A model generated the notes under the pieces. The model saw only the letters and a program-made list of their open reading frames with translations, did no database searches and had not been told where the DNA came from. From Hsuehochloa calcarea (lineage: Eukaryota > Streptophyta > Magnoliopsida > Poales > Poaceae): a DNA stretch of 64,000 bases. The translations under genes and the position numbers were made by a program. Below are positions 1-11,035 of the stretch, one piece after another (the stretch's first letter is position 1; each line of letters opens with the position of its first letter). The stretch covers positions 5,565,904 to 5,629,903 of the forward strand of contig CM070604.1 of the NCBI GenBank assembly GCA_036346395.1. Direction: 5' to 3'.

Positions 1-340
1 TCGTATTGAAATCAAATTGCTAATTTTATTTTATTTTTGTTCTAAATTTTTGGTTTTTTTGGTGATTTTTGTATACAAATATTATTTCCAATTTTTGTTT
101 ATTTTTTATTCCGAATTATAATTATTTAGGGATTTCTATTTTTGTTTCTTTTTTAATTTTGAATTATAATTTTTTATGGATTTTACTTAGGAATTCATAT
201 GGAAATCAAATTGCTAACCTTTTTATTCCATATTTCAGTTTTATCATATTTGATATGGACTCTTTTACTTAGGAATTCGTATGGAAATCAAATTGCTGAT
301 TTTATTTTTATTCCAAATTTTGGTTTTATTGTACTTGACA
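1..340. repeat. AT-rich degenerate minisatellite
   Basis: A motif reading GGAAATCAAATTGCT, followed by a T-rich stretch, recurs near 8, 200 and 283 with drift between copies. The same motif in the opposite orientation forms a longer array inside the receptor gene (about 49360-50010), so this is a dispersed repeat family. Short ORFs here are by-products of low-complexity sequence. The left end of the array lies outside the window. Confidence 0.7.
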
Positions 341-834
341 TGAACTCTTTTTTTAGTATAAACCGTTATTATCTGGACCTACCCCATTCGACTATATAGA
401 TCTTTCTCTTTTCTTCCTATTAACGTGGGAATTTATATCCCTTAAGATCTATTTCTAGCCCTTGAGAGCGAATGTGGTGGCTTATTTTTACTCTACTTTA
501 ACAAGATACTAGTTCAATGCCCATGTGTTGCTATGGATTAAACAAATTGTATTTACCTAGCATGTCAAGCCATTGTTCCTCTATTGCCCTAGTGCCCAGA
601 CAAGCTTCATCCTAGCCTACGTGGTTCATCTGCTATTGTGCTCAGCCTACATCGTGCCCTTGGTAGCTTGGCTCCACAAGAACGACCCACGTTAGGATTG
701 TGTGGCACAGCCAGTAAGCCGCCATGTCCGGCTAGTATCATGGCAAACTGAGATATATCCGTGACCTAGACCATCATCCTCTTCAAAGGTTTTATTTTTG
801 TAATACTTAAACAGCAACTGAGATATATCCGTGA
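341..834. other. Intergenic, no gene seen
   Basis: No coding signal. A 24-bp direct repeat (core GAGATATATCCGTGACCTAG) occurs at 748-771 and 816-839; the second copy runs straight into the Copia LTR. The sequence following the far LTR (cctagacca) matches what follows the first copy, so the repeat existed before the insertion. Confidence 0.6.
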
Positions 835-839
835 CCTAG

Positions 840-2620
840 TGTTGGACCGAAAAGGCGACTAGAGGGGGGGTGAATAGGAGCACGCTCACTTTTTCCCAAA
901 TAATGAATTCAACACACTTTCACTCTAATAGCTATGATGAAGCTATGAAGATCAATATACCAGTACAGCGGAAGACTAGTATTGAATCCAATTAAATCCC
1001 CTAAGCAAAATAATTAAAATCAACTAAGATTGCAAACTCACAGCACGGGCGGTCTGACCGCTGGACCCAACCGGTCGGACCGATTGCCGGGCGGTCTGAC
1101 CGGCGTTGTGCTGGCGGTCGGACCGCTCCAAAATCGGTCGACCGGTGATGATGGGCGATCGGACCGGCCAACTCGAACCGATCGCAATAGTAAAATCACC
1201 GATGGCGAAGTTGCAATTAGGTGAAACTTTTGATTCTCAACTCCAATCTTTATGAAACTTTGCACACACCTTCTATATGCTATTGAGGACCTATTCCAAT
1301 CGAATATTATGATAATTCTTGGAACGATCTTGAGCAATTGCCAATTGATTAACAGAAGGTCTAAAACCGAGCAAGAACGAAAACTTGATCCTAAAGCTTG
1401 TTCGTGAGTAAAGCTTGTTCGTGAGAGATTGATAATCAAGATGATGCTAGATAGATTCACACATATCACAGTAAGCTAATTCACGTGAAAGAATCAATCA
1501 CAAACTCGTGGATCAAAGAAATCCCTAAAGTCACGAAATTGAAAGCAAGAACGAAAGGAGACTTATCTCAAGCAAACCTTGCATAGATTGATTTCGTGAT
1601 TGATGCTGGATTACATCCACACCATCATGGATCAGTGGACAATCAAAGATCACGAAATTCACCACAAACCATCAAGAGCCCTAGCCTCCACCTCAACTCC
1701 CCTAAAGACAATTAGGGTTTTGAAACATAAAAAGGCGAGGGAGAAAGGGGTGCAGCCACCACCTTCTCCTATTTATAGTGGAGGCCTAGAACTCCTAGAG
1801 TTTGACTCAATTGGGCTCCCGTTAAGGCCCACTAACAAACGGGTCACACACGTGCACTTCAAAGCGCGTCTTTAACCTTTTGACCTAAACCGCTTCACCA
1901 TGCACCATGGATTTACCAATAGGTCACCCTTGTCCATCTTGTGTCACGCTTGAGTCGTTGACCTCACCCGGCATCGTCGATTGTTCTGGACCTCAACTCT
2001 CCAAGTCTAGTCCCGATCCTCCTCGCCGTTGACCGTCGTTGACCACCAAGCTACTGCACAACCATAGACAAGCAAACACGATTCGGGAACAAGTTCTTCA
2101 CAACTTGACCCATGTTAGTCAAAACATGCATCATGCAAATCATATGCCATGAAACAAATGACTTTGACCTAACAAAACAACATCGCCACGAAGTTGGCGG
2201 ACGTTCAAGTTATTACGGTCGACCGCTCGGGTGAGCGGTCGGACCACTGCTGGCGGTCGGACCGCTCCTGTGAGCCGGCGGACCGCCCTTGGGACTTAGC
2301 CGAATTTCAACCCCAAAATCCAAACCTTACGAAACTTTAAACCAATAGAACTTTTCTTGAGACTCCAAAATCATGAGACCAAGTGCATTGGGATCCCTCA
2401 CTTGCCTACAACACCTATTTTTGGCCCACTCGTTTGACCACTTTGGTCATTGCGGTCCGACCGCCCCACATGGCCGTCCGACCGATTTGGGACCGATCGG
2501 ACCGCCCCTGTCCCATGGCTTTGTAACTTTGTCGAAAACACGTGAAGCGACAAACCGTAAACGCCATTGCCAATTGTCACATCATCCTAAGATCCGGAAC
2601 ATATCCCCATGAAATCCACA
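840..2620 (-). repeat. Left LTR (3' LTR of the Copia element)
   Basis: 1781 bp, TG...CA ends in both orientations. It carries three clusters of the palindrome CGGTCGGACCG and variants (about 1046-1175, 2217-2290, 2453-2510). It resembles the right LTR along its whole length; many differences are 1-4 base indels, concentrated in the palindrome clusters. ORFs inside it are not real genes. Confidence 0.93.
1769..1778 (-). promoter_or_regulatory. TATA box in left LTR
   Basis: Plus strand ctatttatag reads CTATAAATAG on the minus strand, a strong plant TATA box in the transcriptional direction of the element. An identical copy is in the other LTR. Confidence 0.6.
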
Positions 2621-2630
2621 ATCTCCCCTT
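2621..2630 (-). other. Polypurine tract
   Basis: Minus-strand AAGGGGAGAT directly abuts the 3' LTR (left LTR), where the plus-strand primer for reverse transcription is expected. Confidence 0.8.
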
Positions 2631-4459
2631 GATGAACACATTGGCAATTATCCGAAAAATGTAAGTAAGAGGTTTGAAAACGAGTTTACTCGTAGTTTTC
2701 GCACAAAGGCACAACTTGGTCCATAAGCAAGAAAAAGCAATGAAAATGACCAAGCCGCATCGTAATAGTATAGGCATGTGAGACAAGGCAAAAGAAAGCA
2801 TAAAAACTTTGATTTCGAGAAAGGGTCAAAATTCTCACATGAGGTCCATATGAAAGAACAATTGTTCAATTGACCTATGATCATTGTGAGTATAAAGAAT
2901 GCTATTCAAGTTCGAATATTTAATAAGACAATAAGAATGCAACTCAAGAACTCCCCTCACTATGATCCTCAATTTTCAAATTTTGGTTTCTCCCTTTGTA
3001 TAAACTTCTCCCCCAATAAAGAAATATCTTCTTATTAACACATCTTCCCTTCTCATTTAACACATCTTCTCCCCCTTTGACAATGGATTCATCAAGGAAT
3101 CACGCCTTCCTCTCATCCAGAGATAGTAAATATAGAATAAAGGAAGAAGCAGAAACAAAAGAAGCATAAAGAGGAATATGCATGAAGTGCAATGGAGTGG
3201 CTTCAATTTTTGTATTTTTCAATTTTTGATTACAAGAACCTTTGGAGATTACCCAAAAGAACAAGCTAGTATCTCTAATATTGCACAAACAGCAAATCAA
3301 GCCTGACAGCGCTAGCAAGATCATGGTAAGACATATATATCAAAGCTAAGCACAAAGGCTCAAAAGTAAAGCGATGATTTGATCAATTTAAGCAACGCTT
3401 CAAATTCAAAGAAGTTCATCAACGAGGATCCTAAAGTGAAATTGGCCATGTCAAAATGTCAAAGTGAGATCAAAAATCTAACAAAGACCACATTAAGAGT
3501 CAATCAAGTCCCGTATTGAATCATTTTGCTCAATATTTTGTAAACGCCCATTTGTCAATATTTTTCTCATTTGCATTGAATATTGAAGTTGACTAATGAT
3601 CTAACTTAGTGACAAGATCCTGGACTAGGAGCCATCCACAAACTCATCCTAAGCTTCGACCAAAAGTTGATTAAAGGTATATCTTAGTAAAGAAGATCCT
3701 GGACTAGGAGCCATCCACAAACTCTTTCTAAGCTTCTACCGGGGCGACAAATCTTGAGGTTCATGTCATTTCTGACAAGCAGTCCCTATGAGATCGTCTG
3801 GTTCATCAAACTATCTCCAAGTTCATGTCATTTGACAAGCAGTCTCGTAAGAATAGTTTGGCACAATTTAAGCATAAGACAATCTTGATTTTCATTTTTC
3901 ACATCAGCAGCTTTTAGAATCTCAAGAACACAAAAGCTCAAGTAATGGTCAATTTTAGATCAAAGAGCTAACAAAGCAATTCGACAGGCCAATGTCACAA
4001 GAGGAGCACTAATTGCGAACTCGCTAAAACATCCACAAATTGCAATTTCTTAATTTGAGTTGTTTAAAGGTTCTAGCTCATATAGCAAAGACTTAGCTAC
4101 ACATGTAAAAGCATGATAATTCTAGCAAGTCAAAGAACTGGACATGACATTGAGCAAGAATTGAAATACAAAAGCTTTAAAGGGTAATAGGCAAAGCTTC
4201 ATCAATTTTAAAAATAAGCGAGAAAATCTTATATTACAATGCATCTTTTGGATTTTTCATACCATTTGTTGTAACCACTTGTTGGAGTTTTCATATGAAT
4301 GCAATATGACACAATGAGATGCAATTAAAAAGCCTAAAACCTAAAAAGTTCGAAAAGATCACTAAGTTCGGAAAAAGAACAATAAAAGATCAAAAGAACA
4401 AGGAAAGATAAGAAAAGATCAAACTCCCCTCAAACCAACCCATAAGGATAAATTACCCT
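2631..4459 (-). other. 3' non-coding spacer of the Copia element
   Basis: About 1.8 kb between the RNase H end and the polypurine tract with no reading frame I recognise; SIRE-type elements often have an env-like or non-coding region here. A block with core GGACTAGGAGCCATCCACAA occurs twice (about 3617-3650 and 3694-3725). It recurs in opposite orientation in the second Copia element near 26529-26575, so it is conserved between families. Confidence 0.7.
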
Positions 4460-7400
4460 AACTCGCTTCTTAAGGAGGAAAATGCTGTTTGATCTAAAGG
4501 CTTGGTAAGAATATACGCCAATTGAGCTTGGACTCTCGAAGTGCATCACAATATCACCTTTTTCAACATGATCTTTAAGGAAGTGAAAGCGAATGTCTAT
4601 GTGCTTAGTCCTAGAATGTTGCCTTTGGTTTTTAGCAATATTAATAGCGAAGTATTATCACGAAAAGAGGAACACTAGCAAAGTTTAACCCATAATCTTT
4701 CAAAGTGGGCGTCATCCACAAAATTTGGCTCACAACAACTAGCGCTGACTACATACTCCGCTTCAAGTGGATTGTGCAAGAAGACCTTCCTAGAGGACCA
4801 AGATACAAGAGAAGTGCCTAGGAAGTGACGGTGCACGAGGTACTCTTCCTATCTAACAAACGACGCAAAATCGAATCGAAAAACCTCTAATGGACAAAGT
4901 GAAGAGCGGAATACCAAATGCCATATAAGAGGGTAGAGTGTAAATACTGAATATGCGCTTAACGGCTTGGCGATGGGAAGTTCTCGGAGGCGCTGAAATC
5001 TTGCACAAAGGCATACCGTGAAGTGAATGTCCGGTCTCGAGGTCAAATACGAAGGAGCCGATCATCTGCGGTACTCGCGTTGATCCACGACTTCTCCTTC
5101 CTTATCCGGATCCAAAGCGATCGAGGTTGCCATGGGAGTGGAAATTGGCTTGCGGTCACCCATGTTGAAGCGTTTTAGTAGATCTTTAGTGTACTTCGTC
5201 GATGGATGAAAGTTCCTTCCTTGCATTGCTTGATTTGAAGTCCCAAAAAGTAATTAAGCTCTCCCATCATACTCATCTCAAATTCCACTGGACATAGTGT
5301 CGAGAAAAGTCGAAACAAGAGCATTAGAGGAACCACCAAAGATAATATCATCCACATAAATTTGAGCAAGCGGGAAGTCATTGTCACGTCTAAGAATGAA
5401 TAGAGTTTTATCCACTTTACCCATTTCAAAATTATTTTTAAGCAAGAAGGTCTTAAGTCTATCATACCAGGCTCTAGGGGCTTGTTTAAGACCATACAAT
5501 GCTTTAGATAGCTTGAAAACACGATTTGGATATTTAGGATCTTCAAAACCGGGGTTGCTTAACATACACTTCCTCATCTATGAAACCATTTAAAAGGCAC
5601 TTTTAACATCCATCGATATAATTTAAAACCTTTTGTTGCAAAAATGCAAGCGAGAATGCGAATGGCTTCTAGTCTAGCAACAGGAGCAAATGTCTCATCA
5701 AAATCTAATCCCTCAACTTGGTCAAACCACTGAGCTACCAATCGGCCTTGTTTCTAACCACGTAACCATCCTCACCTTGTTTATTCTTAAACACCCAACG
5801 GGTTCCTATAACATTATGACCGCTAGGGGTTCTACTAGGTTCCAAACTTTGTTTCTTTCAAAATTTTCTAACTCCTCATGCATGGCATTTACCCAGTTAG
5901 AATCGGATAAAACATGTGATATATCGGGGGTTCAAAAGAAGCAACAAAAGCCGAATGAGAGTAGAGATTTGGATCATTATACACAGGCGAGTGACTCGCT
6001 CATGTAGATTACCTATTATCTGCATTCGGAGGATCTTTGTCTCTGAATGCGAAGTGGGCGCCGGGTGAGATCTGGTTTCTTCGACCTCCGCAGTGCTGCG
6101 ATGATGAAGATGCGGCGAGCCTCAGCGAAGGTGAAGTAGGCGTAGTAGGTTCTTGTATCGGTATGGGCGCTTGATGGCAGCAGATGAAGGAATGATATTA
6201 GCCGTCCTCATCTTCCTCCACAAAAATGCTCTCTGTCACACCAAATCATCAGAGCAATAGATCTAGCTCAGGGCTAGTCTCATCAAAAGTGACATTACAA
6301 GTCTCTGAATAATGTTAGTCTCGATGTAAAAACCCGAAAACCCCTCTAATGAGCGGGATAACCTGAAATAACCCATCAAAAGTTCTTGATTCAAATTTAT
6401 CTAAGTTGCTGTCTTAAGAATAAAACATTTTGATCCAAAAACTCAAAATGCGAAGCAGAGGGTTTTCTACCAAAACGAAGCTCATAAGGAGTCTTGCCTA
6501 AAGAAGATCTCAAAAGACACGATTTGCAATATGGCAAGCGAGAGCAATAGCTTCGCCCAAAATCTCCTCGGTGTGTTATACTCGTCTAGCATCGTCCTAG
6601 CCATTTCGACCAAGGTCCTATTCTTCCTTTCCACCACGCCATTTTGTTGAGGGCGTGTGGAGAGGAGAAGCGATGCTCAATACCACGCTCGGCACAAAAA
6701 GAAGCAAAAGAAGCATTTTTGAACTCCGTACCATTATCATGCGAATTGCTCTCAAAGCACCGAGAAGCTCGAAGCCAAGCGAAGAACAAGGTCATGAAAA
6801 TAACCAAAAGCTTCATCTTTTGAAGTAAGAAAGAACACCCAAGTATATCTAGAAAGATCATCGACTATGACAAGAATATACCATTTTCCACCGATCGATC
6901 GGACTCTAGCGGGACCAACGGTATCCATATGAAGCAAGCTGTTGCAGTCCGTCGTACCATAACCATAGTCACGAGAAGGGTGTGAGCGGCAACTTGTTTG
7001 CCATGCCTACGAGCGCATATCTGACATCCTTGACGACTTTGAGTTTGGGCAAACCTCTCATGAGATCAAGGTTGCTAACTCGTGTCGATGATCAAAACCA
7101 ATGTGCCCCAAACGTCGATGCCAAAGCCGAATCGAAGAAGATGTAAGCAAACATTTAAGAGATCCAACAAGAGATTACGAAAAATCGGCTCCAAAATTCT
7201 ACCAACTCTAGAGATTCCAAACACAAGCTCACCAAGAGAATCAAGCACCACGACAAGTATTTTTCTTAAAAAGCAGTCTCATAGCCATCATCAAGAAGTC
7301 GAGATACGAAAAGGAGATTATACCTAAGCTTGTCCACAAGAGCGACATCCTTTAGAATGAATTTGTTGTTCACCCTAATTGATCATGTTCCTTCAATTCG

Positions 7401-8667
7401 CCCTTGTGTATCATCTCCAAAGGTGATGAAGTCATCACTGTTGCTGCGTGAAAGAGGTGAACCATTTTGAGTTTCAGTCATGTGGCGTGAACACGAGTCG
7501 ACGAACCACGTATTCTTCCCTTTCCACGGTAGTCCCGAAAATCAAGGAACAAAAGAACGATGTGTCTCAATCATCGGGTTAGATAAACAAGATTTAGGAA
7601 TCGATCTTGAGACACACGCCGCAAGGAGTATACAAATCAAGTACTATCCTTGATTTCATCTAACATTCGGTTATGAGCAATGTTTAAATTAACATGAGAC
7701 TTAAATCGTCCATGGGCGGTCGACCGGCGTTGTCTTGGCCGATCAGGCCGGCGATAAAACGGTCGACCGGTGACCACGTGATCGTCGACCGCCATGATCG
7801 ATAAATATTAGAATTAGGATATCTAGAAACATAATGATTTGTATGAGATAAAAATCCTAATCCAGTTTATTCTTTTCGGTGTTACCATGTCTCATAGAAG
7901 CTCTAGGTTGCATGAATGAAATTCTATCAAAAATTTTCTATCATTTTTCAACCTCGCCAATGAATTCAATCAAATGCCCACCTTTCTTGCAATAAGTGCA
8001 ATGGTACTTGGTACCACTAGAAGAAGCACCATTTGAATTAATACAAGGTTGGGTAAAACTGCAGATTTAAAGATGTTTTTGCGAGTTGGGTTTTGAATTC
8101 AATTAAACCTTTCAGCATACATAAATCCTTGAACTTTGAGTTTGGGCAAACCTCTCATGAGATCAAGGTTGCTAACTCGTGTCGATGATCAAAACCAATG
8201 TGCCCCAAACGTCGATGCCAAAGCGAATCGAAGAAGATGTAAGCAAACATTTAAGAGATCCAAAAGAGATTCGAAAAATCGGCTCCAAAAATTCTACCAA
8301 CTCTAGAGATTCCAAACACAAGCTCACCAAGAGAATCAAGCACACGACAAGTATTTTTCTTAAAAAGCACTCATAGCCATCATCAAGAAGTCGAGATACG
8401 AAAGGAGATTATACCTAAGCTTGTCCACAAGAGCGACATCCTTTAGAATGAATTTGTTGTTCACCCTAATTGATCATGTTCCTTCAATTCGCCTTGTGTA
8501 TCATCTCCAAAGGTGATGAAGTCATCACCTGTTGCGCGTGAAAGAGGTGAACCATTTTGAGTTTCCAGGTCATGTGGCGTGAACACCGAGTCGACGAACC
8601 ACGTATTCTTCCCTTTCCACGGTAGTCCGAAAATCAAGGAACAAAGAACGATGTGTCTCAACATCAA
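4460..8667 (-). pseudogene. Broken Copia pol: protease, integrase, RT, RNase H
   Basis: Pieces in several frames give the Copia order on the minus strand. Near 8520-8610 is a protease stretch (WFVDS, then GDDFITFGDDTQG), duplicated near 7440-7560. Integrase core pieces lie at 6586-6937 (HMDTVGP, NGTEFKN). RT lies at 5278-5577 with KALYGLKQAPRAWYDRL and the catalytic YVDDIIFG, followed by ELNYFLGLQIKQ. RNase H lies near 4730-4770 (EAEYVVSASCCE) and ends near 4480-4510 (ILTKPLDQ). Frameshifts and lost residues are spread throughout; no frame runs longer than about 125 codons. Family assignment is secure; function is lost. Confidence 0.88.
7036..8111 (-). repeat. Internal duplication, copy A (gag 3' end/protease)
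   Basis: Starts near plus-strand TTTGAGTTTGGGCAAACCTC and runs colinear with copy B (8138-9199) through the protease remnant, a cluster of CGGTCGACCG-type palindromes (7712-7795) and the gag zinc knuckle. The copies differ mainly by many 1-4 base insertions or deletions. Confidence 0.88.
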
Positions 8668-9199
8668 GGTTAGATAAACAAGATTTAGGAATCAGATCTT
8701 GAGACACGCGTCTCAAGGAGTATACAAATCAAGTACTATCCTTGATTTCATCTAACATTCGGTTATGAGCAATGTTTAAATTAACATGAGACTTAAATCG
8801 TCCATGGCGTCGACCGGCTGTGTCTGGGTCGACCGGCAGACCAAAACGTCGACCGGTGACCACGTGTCGGACCGCCATCGATAAATATTAGAATTAGGAT
8901 ATCTAGAAACATAATGATTTGTATGAGATAAAAATCCTAATCCAGGTTTATTCTTTTCAGTGTTACCATGTCTCATAGAAGCTCTAGGTTGCATGAATGA
9001 AATTCTATCAAAAAATTTTCTATCATTTTTCAACCTACGCCAACAGAATTCAATCAAATGCCCACCTTTCTTGCAATAAGTGCAATGGTACTTGGTACCA
9101 CTAGAAGAAGCACCATTTGAATTAATACAAGGTTGGGTAAAACCTGCAGATTTAAAAGATGTTTTTGCAGGTTGGGTTTTGAATTCAATTAAACCTTTT
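8138..9199 (-). repeat. Internal duplication, copy B (gag 3' end/protease)
   Basis: Better preserved than copy A: it keeps the open 212-codon gag frame and the zinc knuckle, and joins smoothly to the rest of gag. Copy A is therefore probably the extra one, or an assembly duplicate. Confidence 0.88.
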
Positions 9200-10981
9200 T
9201 CCAAGACTTGAATGACTTTTGGGTTTGAATTGTCTTGAAAAGAATTGAATCCTAAACCTTGCTTCTTATAGGGAGTTTTAGACTTGTCAAGAATCATGTT
9301 TAATTGTTTCTTACCTTTAGAAAATTTCTCTAATGTATCATGAAGGTAAGCATTTTCTTTTCTCAAGTTAACACAAGCATCACAAGTTTTATCCATAGAT
9401 TTCTCCTTATACAAAGCAATTTCAAGCTTAAGAGCGGAACAAGAAGCACAAGTAGTATTTTCAATATTGTCCTTAAGCTTAGCATATTTGACTCTAGCAC
9501 TTCTAAGATATCTTTGATTTCACGCTCTTTTTCTAAACATGAAGTGCAAGGGCTAGAATCAAATACATCAAAAGCAATCAATTTACTAGATTCTAAACAT
9601 TTTTCACAAGGAGCACTTTTAATTTCATTTAGTTCGATCTAGCATTCTCAAGTTGTTGTCGTAAATATTATGAGCAGATTGTAACTTGGTAATTTCAATG
9701 CATAGCATGACAAGATAAACATTCATCGGTTCAAGAGTCTTAGCATTTTTAAGCTCTACTTTCAGTTTGCTAATTTTTACTCTAATTTCTTATTTTTGTC
9801 ATGACAAATTCTAGTGCTTCATCTTGACTAAGCAATTGCTCAACTATAGAATCATATTTAGCGTAAAGCTCATCATAAGAAAAAGATACCTCATTATCAT
9901 CAATGTCGTCCGTGTCGACCATGAAGCACATGCCGGTGAAGTCTTTGGCCTTCCCTTTCTTTTGCCTTGAGGATCTCCTCCTCCTTATCCTCCTCACTCC
10001 CTGTATCCACATCGCTCAAGGATTGATCCTCAAAAGCGCAAGGACCCGGTGAGCACCTTCACAAGCTTATTAGCCTCATACCTTGATTTGTTGAAAGGAG
10101 GCTTCTTCCAAGTCGGATTTCCTTCCTTATGATTGCTCTTACCTTTCACTGGGGCAATTTGCTGGATATGATTGAGCTCACCACATTCATAGCATGTCAC
10201 CGGACCACCTCTCTTTTGTTTCTCACATTATTGTAGGCCGTGTGAATTTTTAGCTAGAAGAGCTAACTCTGTTTCAGAATACTTTCAAGCTCCTCTTCAT
10301 GAATAGCGATAAACAAGCAAATAAAAATCGTAAGAAGATTCAAAAGAGTCATCAAAAGCCTTTTTGAGAGGATCCGCTACCAAAGCTAAATTATCTTTCT
10401 TGGGATGATCAACTCTTTTAATTTCATGAGTCTTGAGTTTACTATAAAGCAATTCTAAAGTAAGACTTGAAAATCAATATTTTCCTCTATAGCAAGAGCC
10501 TTCATCTCCCACTCCTTGGTGTTGATTGCACCAAGAGATGGGTGACATTTTCATTGAGATATTCAATATCTAACTTTCATTTGATTAATTACTTTATTAA
10601 AGCGATCGAAAATGTCATCGATGCTCTCTCAGACGCATCTCGAATTTATTGTATTCACGCTTGTAAACTGCTTGCGACCTTTTGATTTGGGACGAACCCT
10701 CATGATATGTTTCGAGAGTGTTCCAAATTTCATGCTGCATTGAAAGATTGCAAATTCTATCATATTCTTGTCTACCAAGTGCACCATATAAAAGATTCTT
10801 AGCCTTATTGTTGTTAGCCAAAAGAATTGCGAAGGTGTGTAGCAATTTCAGAATAACCAATGGGCTCTAACAACATCCCAAATAGCTTGTCCTCGCTCTC
10901 AAGAAAGACGCGCATACGATTCTTCCAATAGGCATAGTCGTGCCCATCGAAGATATGCGGTTTAGTAGAAAACTTATCCAT
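8776..10981 (-). pseudogene. Broken Copia gag with two zinc knuckles
   Basis: A minus-strand ATG at 10981 opens a gag N-terminus (FDGHDYAYWKNRMRVFL) that breaks after about 55 codons. The next frame carries the gag core (QHEIWNTLETYHEGSSQIKR) at 10615-10860. Near 10160-10200 there is a first CCHC knuckle, CYECGELNH, lacking its last cysteine. The longest intact part, 8776-9414 (212 codons), has a coiled-coil-like N-terminus and a complete second knuckle, CTYCKKGGHLIEFC (CX2CX4HX4C). Two knuckles and a long gag fit SIRE-type elements. Frameshifts separate the pieces. Confidence 0.85.
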
Positions 10982-11022
10982 CGCCAAAGTTCGTGGACCG
11001 TTAAGATCAAGATTGAACTAAC

Positions 11023-11033
11023 GCTCGATACCA
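11023..11033 (-). other. Primer-binding site, tRNA-iMet type
   Basis: On the minus strand, two bases after the 5' LTR, the sequence is TGGTATCGAGC. This matches the standard initiator-Met site TGGTATCAGAGC except for one missing base. Confidence 0.75.
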
Positions 11034-11035
11034 CT

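Noticed and set aside
1038..1469. 143-codon frame in the first Copia LTR
   Set aside because: Read-through of the palindrome cluster; not conserved in the other LTR, where indels break it.
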